From IMG/VR virus record IMGVR_UViG_3300027746_000001, positions 1 to 63,869 of that record: a stretch of 63,869 bases of DNA. One strand, written 5' to 3'. The stretch is from a virus. Both the position numbers and the translations under genes were made by a program. The notes beneath the pieces were generated by a model. The model worked only from the letters and a program-made list of their open reading frames with translations. It did no database searches and was not told the origin of the DNA. Shown piece by piece: positions 37,107 to 48,300 of this stretch. Positions within the stretch are counted from its first letter, which is position 1. The number at the start of each line of letters is the position of its first letter.

Positions 37107-37922
37107 ATGGGCGGATCTACATACACACCAGAGGTACAGAAACCTACACCTGAACTTAATATGATGTTAGCTTCTGATGCTAACAAAGGTATGTATGGTG
37201 GCTTAGAATCACAAGCTAAATTCTTGGAGATGGCTACTCAGGTTAAGCCTATTGAGCAAACATTTGATGGATCTCAACTGTCTAAACAGGCATTTGAGTT
37301 AGGTATTGAGAACGCTAATCGTGCTAGGAAATTTGAAGAATCCGTTGATCCTGCAAGCGCAAGAATGAGGGCTAGTGCTGGTGAGACAATTGAAAAGCTT
37401 ACATCTCCCGAAAGCTGGCAACAAAAACTGAATGATTGGGCTAAAACTAAGGGTTTGGCTCAAATGATGCAGTCTGGAATCGATCCATCCTCCAGCATGG
37501 GTCGAGCAGCAATGTACGATCAATCCACGGAAAAAGGAAGACAGATTGCACTTGAGGATTTTGCGTTGCGCCAAAAATATCTTGATGCTAACCAAATGCA
37601 GGGTGGCATTGACCCATCTGCGTTGATTTCTGGTCAAGAGGCAGCAAAGGCCCAAAACAGACAAGGATTGCAAGACTGGCAACGTGGGGTTCTATCTGGT
37701 GCGCAAGGACTAGGACAAACTGCACAGGATGCAATTAATCGTTCTATGGGCAATATTCAAAATGCTCATTCAGCTAATGTTGCTGATACTCAGAATTACA
37801 ATAACATGATCAACCAAGTGAGAGCGCAAAATGCTCAAAGCAAAAATGCAGCAACTGGTCAATGGATTTCTGGTGGTGGTGCAGTTGCGGGAGCGGCACT
37901 TGGTGCTGCAATTCTAATTTAA
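37107..37922 (+). CDS. Internal virion protein candidate (MGG family)
   Basis: A 271-residue helical protein beginning MGGSTYTPEV and ending with a Gly/Ala hydrophobic segment (GGGAVAGAALGAAILI) that could insert in a membrane. Gln/Ala/Asn-rich helices dominate. Position after the nozzle gene and this composition fit an ejection protein. Three further proteins downstream also start with MGG. Confidence 0.7.
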   Translation: MGGSTYTPEVQKPTPELNMMLASDANKGMYGGLESQAKFLEMATQVKPIEQTFDGSQLSKQAFELGIENANRARKFEESVDPASARMRASAGETIEKLTSPESWQQKLNDWAKTKGLAQMMQSGIDPSSSMGRAAMYDQSTEKGRQIALEDFALRQKYLDANQMQGGIDPSALISGQEAAKAQNRQGLQDWQRGVLSGAQGLGQTAQDAINRSMGNIQNAHSANVADTQNYNNMINQVRAQNAQSKNAATGQWISGGGAVAGAALGAAILI

Positions 37923-38755
37923 TGAAAAACCTAATAAATAAAACAATAGATAAAGCTGTTCGTTGGAACAAACAATGGCCCAATGCGGTCATCTTTTGGT
38001 CTGGTGGAAAGGATTCAACTGTCCTTCTTCACTTTTTGAAATTCAAGTGTGGAATTGACTTGCCAGTAGTACAATTTCGGCAACCTAAATTCCGCGAAAG
38101 ATATGCGTATTCTGATAAATTGATCAAGGATTGGCAATTGGCAATGTATGAATATCCAGCCTTCAAGCATACGTTGGCAGATGGGCCTGATGTAGAAACT
38201 GGTGAGGTTCGGTTTGATCTTCTTCATTACTTCCAATGGGGCCAAAATTCCGTTGTCTTGTCACTGGGAACTGAGCGTCCAAAAGCAAACGAACCATTCA
38301 TGTGTGGTGTTGATGACTTTTTGATGCGACCCACGGGAACATTTAATTTTCCTTGGGGAGCAGTCTGGATCGGAACTAAGTTTACAGATACGGATTTAAT
38401 CAAAGGTCATGTTCCGATATCACAAGATATCAGGCACGTCGATGGCAATCCAACTTCACTTTATCTGCTTAAAGATTGGAATGATGATGATGTTTACGAG
38501 TATCTAGAGGCAAACAATGTCCAACCAGATCCAACTCGATATGTGAAAGGCAAGAATGGGTGGATGAACAATCCTGACAAATCACTTAATGCTGACTTCT
38601 ATCCTGTCTGTTTGAACTGCGTTGATCGGCATCAAGGGCCACACGTTGATTGTCCAAAGTTAAAAGCAAAGATCACTAACATTTCGCATCTTGCTCCATA
38701 CGAAGATATCGTGATACCAGATTTAGGGTTTAAACCAGTGGATTGGAACAAATAA
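37922..38755 (+). CDS. PAPS-reductase-like adenine nucleotide alpha hydrolase
   Basis: A 277-residue protein. FWSGGKDSTVLLHFL near residues 24-38 is the PP-loop (SGGxDS) of the ATP-pyrophosphatase/PAPS-reductase superfamily. The C-terminal part has YPVCLNCVDRHQGPHVDC, a cysteine/histidine cluster. Homologues activate or reduce sulfur compounds, or act in DNA/RNA thiolation (for example DndC-like). Which reaction applies cannot be decided. It starts on the last base of the internal-protein stop, an odd place for a metabolic enzyme. Confidence 0.8.
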   Translation: MKNLINKTIDKAVRWNKQWPNAVIFWSGGKDSTVLLHFLKFKCGIDLPVVQFRQPKFRERYAYSDKLIKDWQLAMYEYPAFKHTLADGPDVETGEVRFDLLHYFQWGQNSVVLSLGTERPKANEPFMCGVDDFLMRPTGTFNFPWGAVWIGTKFTDTDLIKGHVPISQDIRHVDGNPTSLYLLKDWNDDDVYEYLEANNVQPDPTRYVKGKNGWMNNPDKSLNADFYPVCLNCVDRHQGPHVDCPKLKAKITNISHLAPYEDIVIPDLGFKPVDWNK

Positions 38756-38759
38756 AATT

Positions 38760-39185
38760 ATGGGTGGATCAAATCAACAACAAATGCCGCAAGGTGTAAA
38801 TGCAATTGGAGAACAGCAATATGCCACTGGAACAGTTCCAAAAGCAATACAAGCAACTCCAGCAGAATCTAAGGCATTTAGACAAGATCAGCAACAACAG
38901 CAATTAAAAAGCTTGTTAAGCAATACACTTGGAAAAGCCGCGCAAACTGCATCGTCACCTTATGATCGTGCAGCAAAATCACAAACTGATTCCGCTTCAG
39001 CATGGACAGCAATGCAACGTGAAGCTGGAGATGGCACTGGTAGCTTAGAATTTTCTTCTGTGGGAGGTTATAGTGTTCCCCCATCTGGTGAAGAGAAGGT
39101 ATCACAGGGATGGGCTAATGCATTTCAATCCATTGGAACATCTGCACTGGGTGGAATTGGAAAACCCGCTAATAAAATAGGTTAA
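38760..39185 (+). CDS. Small MGG-family virion protein candidate
   Basis: A 141-residue Gln/Ser/Ala-rich protein beginning MGGSNQQQMP, with a QQQQ run and a Gly-rich C-terminus. Shares only the MGG[S/Q/G] start and low-complexity helical character with neighbours at 37107, 39488 and 40076. Probably packaged inside the head; function not shown. Confidence 0.6.
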   Translation: MGGSNQQQMPQGVNAIGEQQYATGTVPKAIQATPAESKAFRQDQQQQQLKSLLSNTLGKAAQTASSPYDRAAKSQTDSASAWTAMQREAGDGTGSLEFSSVGGYSVPPSGEEKVSQGWANAFQSIGTSALGGIGKPANKIG

Positions 39186-39475
39186 TGGAAGATGAATACG
39201 ATTGCGAAAAATGCGGTGCTTGCTGTTGTTTTAAGTGGTCTTGGCCTGTGTTGCGACGAGATCGATCTGACGCAAGTGGTATCCCGAAAGAAATGCAAAG
39301 GGAAGACTACCCTCTGATGAAAACAACTGACTCAAGATGCATTGCTTTGGATGGTAAAGTTGGAGAAAAGGTATGTTGCAAAATATACGCAGATCGACCA
39401 AACTCTTGCAGACAATTCAAAGCTGGGTCTGATTTGTGTAAAGAAGCCCGAAAGAAATTTAACCAATTAAAATAA
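39185..39475 (+). CDS. YkgJ-like cysteine cluster protein
   Basis: A 96-residue protein with CEKCGACCCF, CCKIYADRPNSCRQF and a last Cys (SDLCKEA): the cysteine arrangement of the YkgJ/UPF0153 family, which binds zinc or iron. The cellular role of the family is uncertain. Coupled by TAATG to the previous gene. Together with the nearby PP-loop enzyme it suggests a sulfur or metal function inside the virion-gene block. Confidence 0.78.
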   Translation: MEDEYDCEKCGACCCFKWSWPVLRRDRSDASGIPKEMQREDYPLMKTTDSRCIALDGKVGEKVCCKIYADRPNSCRQFKAGSDLCKEARKKFNQLK

Positions 39476-39487
39476 AGGAGTAATATT

Positions 39488-40003
39488 ATGGGAGGACAAA
39501 CAAGCGTATGGGGTCAAAGTGTATTTGATCCATTGGGTGCAGCAATCGAAAGGAAAACTTTTGGGAAAGGAAGGGAGGATGCTAAAAATAGGAAAAAAAT
39601 AGTTCGCAAACCTAATCAAGCGGATGCAAATAGAGCAGAATTATATCAAATGATGAAGGATAGGCAAGCTAACATCACAAAGCAATTGCAAGGAATGCAA
39701 ACTTCTCAACAATCTCAATTGCAAAATCAACAAGCTGCACAGCAAGATATGCAACCAGTTGCACAGATTGAACAACCAATAGGACAAGTTGCGCAACCAC
39801 TTGGACAAGTTGATCAAAAAGCAACAAATGCAATTCTTAACCCAGCACCTACTGTAACTCCAACTACAACTTCATCTGTTGCTGCGCCAACTGTAATATC
39901 ACCAAATGCACCTCTTGCAAATCAGGCTACTGGAATGGGTCAACAAAAAACAAATCAGTTTTCCATGCCATCTGCTAGTGGATTAAAGTTTGGTGGAACA
40001 TAA
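39488..40003 (+). CDS. MGG-family protein with C-terminal PSASGL motif, copy 1
   Basis: A 171-residue protein preceded by a true Shine-Dalgarno (AAGGAG, 8 bases before ATTATG). Start MGGQTSVWGQ; Gln-rich centre; end NQFSMPSASGLKFGGT. The last 16 residues match those of the 40076 protein at 12 positions, while the rest differs. A shared tail motif suggests a common docking site in the particle. Confidence 0.68.
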   Translation: MGGQTSVWGQSVFDPLGAAIERKTFGKGREDAKNRKKIVRKPNQADANRAELYQMMKDRQANITKQLQGMQTSQQSQLQNQQAAQQDMQPVAQIEQPIGQVAQPLGQVDQKATNAILNPAPTVTPTTTSSVAAPTVISPNAPLANQATGMGQQKTNQFSMPSASGLKFGGT

Positions 40004-40075
40004 GAATTGACAATTTGAAGTATTAATCGTATTTCATTAACAAACAATTAAAAATTAAAATTAAGGAGTAACATT

Positions 40076-40600
40076 ATGGGAGGAGGATCACAACCCGCAC
40101 CGCAACCGCAACCGCAAAATAACAATAGTGAAATGATGCTAATGCAAATGCAAATGCAACAGGATCAGGCTGAAGTTGCAAGACAGCAAGCTGAAGAAGC
40201 GCAAAGAAAAGCACTGATTGAAGCGCAAACACAGGCAAATTCTGCTCTTGCGCGTGAAGGAATGCAAAAGGCACAGCAAAGTTTAAGTGGAATTAATGCA
40301 GTTAAATCGGCAGAAGATGCCGCTGCAAAACAACGTAACTTGGTTGCACAACAAGGGGCAGGAACTTCAGCGATGGGTTCTGCATACGATGTGAATGCTG
40401 CTCGTCAAGGTGCGATGTCTAACCTCGGTGCTGCTTCAGGTGTCCTCCCATCCGCTTCTGGCAACATTACTAGTCCAGCTATGGTCAACCCTGCACTGAC
40501 AACCGCTGGTGCTACAAACCAAGGGGTCGGTGGCACTAATCAGCGTGTCAATCAATTTGCAACTCCTTCCGCATCTGGACTAACATTTGGCGGGGCTTAA
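40076..40600 (+). CDS. MGG-family protein with C-terminal PSASGL motif, copy 2
   Basis: A 174-residue protein, also behind AAGGAGTAACATTATG. Start MGGGSQPAPQPQPQ; a long Met/Gln/Ala helix (residues ~20-75); end NQFATPSASGLTFGGA. The leader sequence resembles that of the 39488 gene, so both the regulatory region and C-terminus appear duplicated. Probable internal virion protein. Confidence 0.68.
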   Translation: MGGGSQPAPQPQPQNNNSEMMLMQMQMQQDQAEVARQQAEEAQRKALIEAQTQANSALAREGMQKAQQSLSGINAVKSAEDAAAKQRNLVAQQGAGTSAMGSAYDVNAARQGAMSNLGAASGVLPSASGNITSPAMVNPALTTAGATNQGVGGTNQRVNQFATPSASGLTFGGA

Positions 40601-40603
40601 CTT

Positions 40604-42352
40604 ATGGCACTCCCCACTGGTGGCTACACTTTTACTCCACAGACAGCAAGCCTTGGAGCGAGTCCTCTTTCTGCACTGAAACCTCTAGACGTTGGGGTAA
40701 GCGTGAGCTTTACTCCAATGCCTAAATATGAGGTTCCATCCGCGCAGCAGGAGTTAGTCAGCATTGGTGCTGCAAAAGGTCTACAGGGGTTTTCTGAGCC
40801 AATTATCAGTGCTTATAAAGCAAAGGATGATGAAGCTAAAAAGAAAGATGAGGATGCGCTTAAATATCTGCGTGATGTAAATCTTGCTAAAATCAAATCA
40901 GAAAAGACCCCAGAAGAACTAAAATTTGAAAGAGAATATAATACAGCAAGACTTGCAAATCTAAATAGCCTAACAACTCAACGAGGAGGAGATAAAGTTC
41001 CAGTTAAAACAAGGGCAGCAGGATCTCTTTCTCCAGATATTGTTAAATCAAGTGACAGTGACCCTCTTCCAGAAGATACATCTAGCAGCGTACCCTCTGA
41101 GAGAAAGATTAATTTTGATGAGGAGTCATTAGTTCCACCTCCTAAAGACGAAGAATTGCCACCTTACAAACCAGTAGGAGCGTTATTTGATATTTCATAT
41201 CAACCTAGAGTTGTAACGAAACCTGAACCAGTTATTACAGAGGAGCAAATTGCTGCTGTAACCAATCCACCACTTGCAAATCAGCAAGCCGCAACGGGTG
41301 GTGTTATGGTTCCTTCAGCACCTATTCCAGAAGTAACTCCAACTCCAACTCCAGAGGTTCGTGCTGCTATTCCAGTTACACCAACTCCAGAGATTCGTTC
41401 AGCAACTCCCGCTACAACTCAACCAACCTCATTTAAAGCAACTCCAGATCAACTCGCAAGGATTGAGGAAAATAGGCTTAAAATGATTGAGGAAATGCTT
41501 AGTAAAGCACCTCAAGATCAGCAAGTGCAACAACCATCTCAGCAAAATATTGATGATACAATTGGAGAATTGACAGATTTTGCATATGAAAGTGCTGCTG
41601 ATGCAAGAAAAGCGGTTTCAAAAATCAAAACATTACTTCCTAGTTATAAGGAAGCTAAAATAACACCACATTATGATGATAGATTGGGTAAGCGTGTGTT
41701 TTTTGTTGAGCAACCAGAGGTGGATGACAAGTATGTTAAGCCGGGGTCTACTCCAAGGCTAAATAAAGAACAAGTCCAGATGGTTTTATCCATGCAGGAT
41801 AATTTGAGGCAAGATCCGTTGTACTCAAAAGCATTAACATTTAGAGATTCTAAAGACACAATTTTAGCTTCGTTAGAAAAACAAGATGGTTTTTCTGATA
41901 TTGCTGCAATCAATGCATTTCAACGATTGATTGATCCCGGTGTTGCTGTTCGTGAAGGTGACGTTGCTCTTATTCAATCTGCGCGTTCATTCTTTAGTAA
42001 GTATGATCCAAAATTTATTACAGAAAGTTTCTCGAAAGGATCTAAACTTCCACCAGCGGATAGAGAAAAAATGAGAAAGTTAACTATGGAGTTAACAAGA
42101 ATGGGTCTTGAAAAAGCAAATAAAGAGACAATTCCAAGATTTACTCAAATGGCATCTGATGCTGGAGTTAATCCAGATTATGTAATTAAGCCATTTGATA
42201 TTCCTTTAGATAGAACGCAACTTACAAAAGACATTGATGTTCTTGCTGCAAGAATGAAATCAATTCCAAAGTCTCAAGCAAATGATCCTGCTGCAAAAGA
42301 GTTGATCAACCAATACAAATCTTTAAAAATGCAATTACAACAGGCTAAATAA
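40604..42352 (+). CDS. Large internal virion protein candidate (582 aa)
   Basis: N-terminal ~110 residues Gly/Pro-containing then a charged helix (AKDDEAKKKDEDALKYLRD). Residues ~120-300 are Pro/Thr-rich and disordered, with repeats such as TPTPEVRAAIPVTPTPEIRS. The C-terminal half (about 310-582) is globular and helical (FRDSKDTILASLEKQDGFSD, RQDPLYSKALTF). It lies between MGG proteins and the giant polyvalent gene, the usual place of ejection proteins in short-tailed phages. Confidence 0.65.
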   Translation: MALPTGGYTFTPQTASLGASPLSALKPLDVGVSVSFTPMPKYEVPSAQQELVSIGAAKGLQGFSEPIISAYKAKDDEAKKKDEDALKYLRDVNLAKIKSEKTPEELKFEREYNTARLANLNSLTTQRGGDKVPVKTRAAGSLSPDIVKSSDSDPLPEDTSSSVPSERKINFDEESLVPPPKDEELPPYKPVGALFDISYQPRVVTKPEPVITEEQIAAVTNPPLANQQAATGGVMVPSAPIPEVTPTPTPEVRAAIPVTPTPEIRSATPATTQPTSFKATPDQLARIEENRLKMIEEMLSKAPQDQQVQQPSQQNIDDTIGELTDFAYESAADARKAVSKIKTLLPSYKEAKITPHYDDRLGKRVFFVEQPEVDDKYVKPGSTPRLNKEQVQMVLSMQDNLRQDPLYSKALTFRDSKDTILASLEKQDGFSDIAAINAFQRLIDPGVAVREGDVALIQSARSFFSKYDPKFITESFSKGSKLPPADREKMRKLTMELTRMGLEKANKETIPRFTQMASDAGVNPDYVIKPFDIPLDRTQLTKDIDVLAARMKSIPKSQANDPAAKELINQYKSLKMQLQQAK

Positions 42353-42354
42353 AA

Positions 42355-45300
42355 ATGGAAAATGAACCAAGTCTTCTTGATGTTGCAGATGAAGAGTTTG
42401 CAAAAATAAATAAGCCTGAACAAAATCAAGAACAAGGGTCAATTCTTGATATTGCTGATAATGAGTTTAAGCAGCAGGAAGAGGAAAGCATTAAAAAAGA
42501 GTTTGATGTTTCTAATCTTGAAAAGTTAAAGGCAGAAGGAAAACGACTTTCAGATACTCAAGAAAGAATGATCTTCGATGAAAAAGATAAAGTTCCATTG
42601 CTTGAATCTGCGGGAAAAGCCGCTTCTGAGTTTTTACCTGCCGCTGCACAGAGTTTTGGTCAGATGGCAACTGGTGGATACGAATTGGCAAAAGAAGCCA
42701 TTGTAAAACCTGTTGTTGTAGGTGCTGGATATCAATTAGGTCTAGCCACAGCAAAAGATACACAGGAGGCTTATAAGGGGGCAAAGAATGCCGCTAGATC
42801 TTTTGTGTCTGGTGTTGCTTCAGATATTGAAGACACTTCAAATCTTGCAACCCGCGCATTCATGTTTGGAACTTCATTCACGGACAAACTGCAAGGGATG
42901 TCTGCTGATGATAGATTTAAAAGATATCGATTGCGCGATGATATGCGCAATGTTGAACAAGCGTGGAAAGAACAAACTCCAGACAGAGCAGCAGCATTGC
43001 TTTCAGAGAATCCAATCCTTCAGAAAATGGCTGGAGTTGCAGCAAAAATGCAGGGTGGAACTGAAGAAGAAGCAAAGGCAGCAGAAAAAGCGTATTCTGA
43101 ATTGGTTTTAGAATCTGGACTTACTAAGGATGAGTTAAATCAAAATATATCTGCATTTGGAGAATTCCTATCTCCTATATCGATCCCCGGTGGTAACATC
43201 CCAACAAGAGCAATTGGAAAATACACAGGCAAAGTACTTCAAAAAGGTGGAGAACTGGCTTTAAAAGGAGTTGTAAAACCACTTGCAATTGGTATTGAGA
43301 AAACAGCAGGAGCAATTGAAACTGGAATTACTGGAGTTCAAACTGGAGCAAGAAAATTAGGGGAATATGTTTCTGGTGATCCAGACCTACTATTAAGAGG
43401 TGGATCCATTGCTGGTCTTATACAAGCACCTGCAATTACTGGTGCTATTTTGGCAGCAAAACCAGCAGCAATAGCAACAAAAGAGATTGCTAGGACTGTA
43501 AAGGACATTGCGTCTCAAGTTGACGTTGGTGGTGCTGCTGGACGCAGGGGGTTATTTGAACGCGCTGGAAGAGCAGCAGAGTCTGGTGCGCTTACTAAGA
43601 AGCTATTCAGTCCAGAAGCAATGGGTGGTCTTGGACGAGCGAAGGCAGCGGATTGGATTACACGTCAATCAAACGCAATTGTACAGCAGGGTGTCAATGG
43701 TTCTGTTCTAAACACAATGCTAGGCATTCCAGACATTGAGTCTGCTGAACAACTCGGTCAAGTTGCTGGTTCTGGTTTTGGAATTGGTGCATTTGCTGGC
43801 TCACGTTTGGTGGATCGAGCGAGTGCTGCTATTGATCCAAGAACAGGTCTTGCACAGAAGATTGATACTATAATCACTCCAGACCCTAGTTCTAGGAGAG
43901 CAGACGAGGATGCCGATATTAAACGATTCTTGTCTTCAGTTGATCCAGATTTGGTTCCAAAGATGGAGAAGCTAGGAAGCATCGATGAACGCAAGAATGC
44001 AATTCAGACTAAAATTGATAATCTTGAAAAACAAAAGGACACAACATTTGGGCCTGAAGTTGAGGCAATCAAGGAGCGAATCAGCAAGCAAAAGAAAGAC
44101 CTTGAAGCATTAAGTAAATCCACTCCAGAGACTCAAAAGGAAGTGTTGCGTCAGGTGCATTTGGCATTTGCTGATGAAATGGATCTCGCTAAAACAACTG
44201 GCAAGGCAGCGGGCCTAAATAACATCCAAGTTAAGATTCTTGATCCATCCGAAATGGAAGGATTCTTCCGTAATTCATATGGTGCTACTTTGACTGATGC
44301 TGAAAATGTTATTGCAGGTCTAACTGGCAAGCCAGATTTAAGCCCACAGGAGAGTGAGAACCTAGTAAATGCTAGAAGAATTGTGGATGGATTCAACAAT
44401 GAGGTTGCTGGAGCGCAATCTGCGCGTGGTCTTGCGATTTCTGAAGGAAGTGATCTGGATGGAAATGAAGTTCCAGCATTCATGCGCAAGCAGAACTTGC
44501 AAGGAGCAACCATTGTAATTAATGGTGATCTTGTAAAACAGTTATCCGACGAGGGATTCAATATACGAAATGTGGTTGGACATGAGATGCAACACGCTCT
44601 TGGAAAGTTTACAGAAGTGCGTGATATGCTTGCTCCATTGCGAAGGGAGTTGTTTGACCAGAAGATTGTAAACGAGGATGGAACTGTAAATAAAGTCACG
44701 CAGGGAATTTACTCTGACGATAAACTTGATGCGTATGCAGACACATATGCCGCTGCAATGTCACCATCGGACAATGGAGAGTCATTCAAAGCTCAATTTC
44801 CAAATCAAGATAAGCTACGGGCATATATCAAAGAGGAAATCTTATCGGAAATTGCAGGTAGATCTGGAAATGTCAGTGGTGGAACCCGTGCTGGACTCGA
44901 TTCGATTGGAAGACAGGTTGTTGATTGGATTGAAGTCAACACTCAGAATGGTGCTTTAAAGAAAATCAAAGAAACATTACGCAAGGGTGGAATCATCGTT
45001 GATGATAGTGGTGACATATCCACTGTTCTTGGAGCAGAATTGACCCCAGAATCGCTTGCAATGATTCGGCAATACCAACGGCAACTAAAGAATCTAAACC
45101 AGAGCATGGTCTATGAGGAAGATGCCAGAAAAGAAGAGGTAGAAATCCCAATCACAAAGATTCTTTCTGATCGTACATTGCAGGAAAAATTTAAGAATTC
45201 TGATATTTTCGAGAAGGAACAGGTCGCAACAATGACCGCTCCAGATGGCAGTAAACAGGAAATTCCTATTCCACCCAATGCTGGAGTGGATCCATTTGTT

Positions 45301-48300
45301 GGAACATACCGAATTCAAGGTGGACAATTGGTAGACGAAAGTGGAAATCCAATGAATCTTGGGCCTAATATTACATTTGGCACTATGCCTGATGGAACGC
45401 AGGTTGAGGTTGGAACACGAATCGCTCGCAATGTTGATGGAAGTCCAAAGATCCTATCCAATCGTGAAATTGAAGCTAGGTCACGGAATCGCGGAAAGGT
45501 TATTCGTAACGCTATCGACTCTGCATTGTCCAAAAGTGCATTGCAATTGGAGGATACTGGAAACGGAAACTATCGTGGAGTGATGAGCGAATCGCAGGTT
45601 AACGCTGTTCTTGCACTTCCAAACACCATTGTTTCCCCAAATCTTAAACGTCAGATTCTATTTGTTAATGAAATCCTTCGCAGGAAAGATGGCACTAGGA
45701 TGTACATGGAGTATCAAGCCGCAATGCGTGGTGGAAAATCTAGGGCATTAGCTCCGCAAATCCGAGATGAAATTCCAATTGGATTCCAGTTTTCTAAACA
45801 AGGCAACTTCTTAATCACAACAATGTCTGTCAGCAGAATGCATGACAAGATGAATGCTTGGCTCGCTAAAAAGCCAGAGAATCTAAAGTTGTGGAATGGT
45901 GATACTGCTAGTTTCTGGGATGATGTGATCAAAGTTCTTGATAACCATTCTAAGGGTGAACGTGGTGAAACTGGATTGGATCCAGATGCTGCTATTGCTC
46001 TTGAAAAGAAGAATGCTGTAAACGATTTATTCAACGTATGGAATGCTGACACAAAAGCAGCAAACCCACGCAGGACTAAACTTCCAGTTCAAAAAGGAAA
46101 AGATCCAATCGATGTTATTGTTCGTAGCCGTAGAATTGATCGAATCAATCAGTACAACGAATCGAGTTTGAAGAAGATGCCATTCAACTATGAGTTGAAT
46201 ACAAAGAACTATATGCCAGCGGAAAATCCATTGGCAGACTTCCAAACTCCAGAGGATTTCGCAAACGAACTTCCATCTGTAACCGCTGAAGAGATCAGAA
46301 ATGCAATCAATACAGGCAATCTTGACCAAGTTGAATCTAGGTTGCGTGAAGGTGATGACTTAAAGCCAGCGGAATCGCTTGATGAGAAAGATGGAAATAT
46401 CCGAATTGTTTCTATGTTTGACAATGAATTCATGCCGCAAGAGTCATTGGATTTTGTTGATGTTAAACCTCAGTTCATGCCAGCAGAAACGGAACGCTAC
46501 CCAACCTCCGAACGTGGAATGTACTCAGGTCTACAAAAGACCATCGACGAAAAGGTGCAGGGTAAATTTGCGTCACCAGATCAACTCAAGGCAATCGTAA
46601 GCAACCCACAGAACGCAAAGGCCGAGGAACTAAAATGGTCTGGAGTGCTAGGTGAGATTGATCGTCTTGCAGCGGAGAACCAAGGCAAGGTTCCGAAAGA
46701 CAAGGTTATGGATTACCTTCGCAATGAAGGTGCTGTTAAATTTAAAGAGGTTACTCTTGGTGGAAAGGAAGCATTTGATCAGAATAGGTTAAATCAACTT
46801 GAGGCTGAATATAGAAACCTCAAAGATCATCCAATTGATGACCCATCATTCGGAGAGGATAAGTACGATGAGTTGATCAAATTAATGAATATCAGGGATC
46901 AAAGCACAACTGACACTCTATACAATGAAGCAGAGAGAGTGATGAAGTTGGCTCAACAAGCTCAAAGACGTGGGGACAAAAAGACCGCTGAAAAGTATTT
47001 TCGAGAAAACGAGTTTTTAAATACGCGAGCAGAGAAGCTGGATTTACAAGGACAAGGTTTAGCTAATCCTCCAAGATTTGCAGGGCTGCAACTTCCCGGT
47101 GGCACAAACTACCGCGAGGTGGTGATGACGATGCCAAAAGTTGCAAAATCAAAACAAGAACAAGAACTTGATCAATTTAAGTTAGATATGCAAAACAAAT
47201 ATCTTACTGGATCATGGGGTCAGCGTCTTACACCAGAAGAAGAAACTACAAAGTCAAGACTTATAGAAAGCATTCCATCTAGTCAAAACTATATTTCCTC
47301 CCACTTCCCAGACACACCCAACTATGTAGCGCATATGCGTCTCAACGAGCGCACAGACGCGCAGGGCAACGATGGGTTGTTTGTTGAGGAATGGCAGTCT
47401 GACAGGCATCAGGCAGGTAGGGAGAAGGGGTATGCAAGTGATCGTCCGTCTCCAGAAGAAATTTTGCGTAAACGCGAAGAAATTTTCAAATTGGCAGACG
47501 CAGGAGAAATTACGCTAGAGGAAAGAAATAATAAATTAGATGCAATTGGATCGGCAGGTGGAATCCCAGACGCACCATTCCGAAAAGACTGGTCGATCCA
47601 ACTCTTCAAACGCGCATTGCGAGATGCCGTGGATGCAGACAAGAAATGGATTGGCTGGACTACTGGCATCGAGCAGGTGAAACGCTACGAGCAAGCAATG
47701 CGTCAGGCAGTCGATGAGATCACATGGAACACTCCCAAGGGTTACCAAAAAGCGTTTGCTGCCATTAAAAATGGAAACACAGTATTAGCAGGTAAAATCA
47801 ACGAAGATGGAACTGTCTATGATTCCGATACTGCTGATGCCAATGGCAAGCAATTGAGCGAGGTGATAGGAAAAGAAGTGGCATCGAAAATCCTTGCTGA
47901 AAACTCTGGAACTGCCACTGGTGATGACCTCACTGTTGGTGGTGAAGGAATGAAGGGATTCTACGATCAAATTCTGCCAAAAGAGGTTGGCAAGTATGTA
48001 GCGAAGATGGGTGGAAAGGTTGAGAAGTCTGAAATTGAAACCAAAGAATCCGAAAGTTTAAACATATATGAAGTAAGCAGTGAAGCTGGGAATTATTCTA
48101 TTAGAAGAAGAGATACAGGTAGAATATATCGGGATGGAAATGATCGTGCATTATATTTTGATTCACGGGAGGAGGCACTTTTAAAATCTGAACAACTTAA
48201 TAAAGATGCTAATGCAATCAAGAAAACCCCAATCTGGCGTGTAAACATCACTCCCGAAATGGCAGGTAAAGTGAGAGGTGGTCAGTTGCAGTTCATGCCA

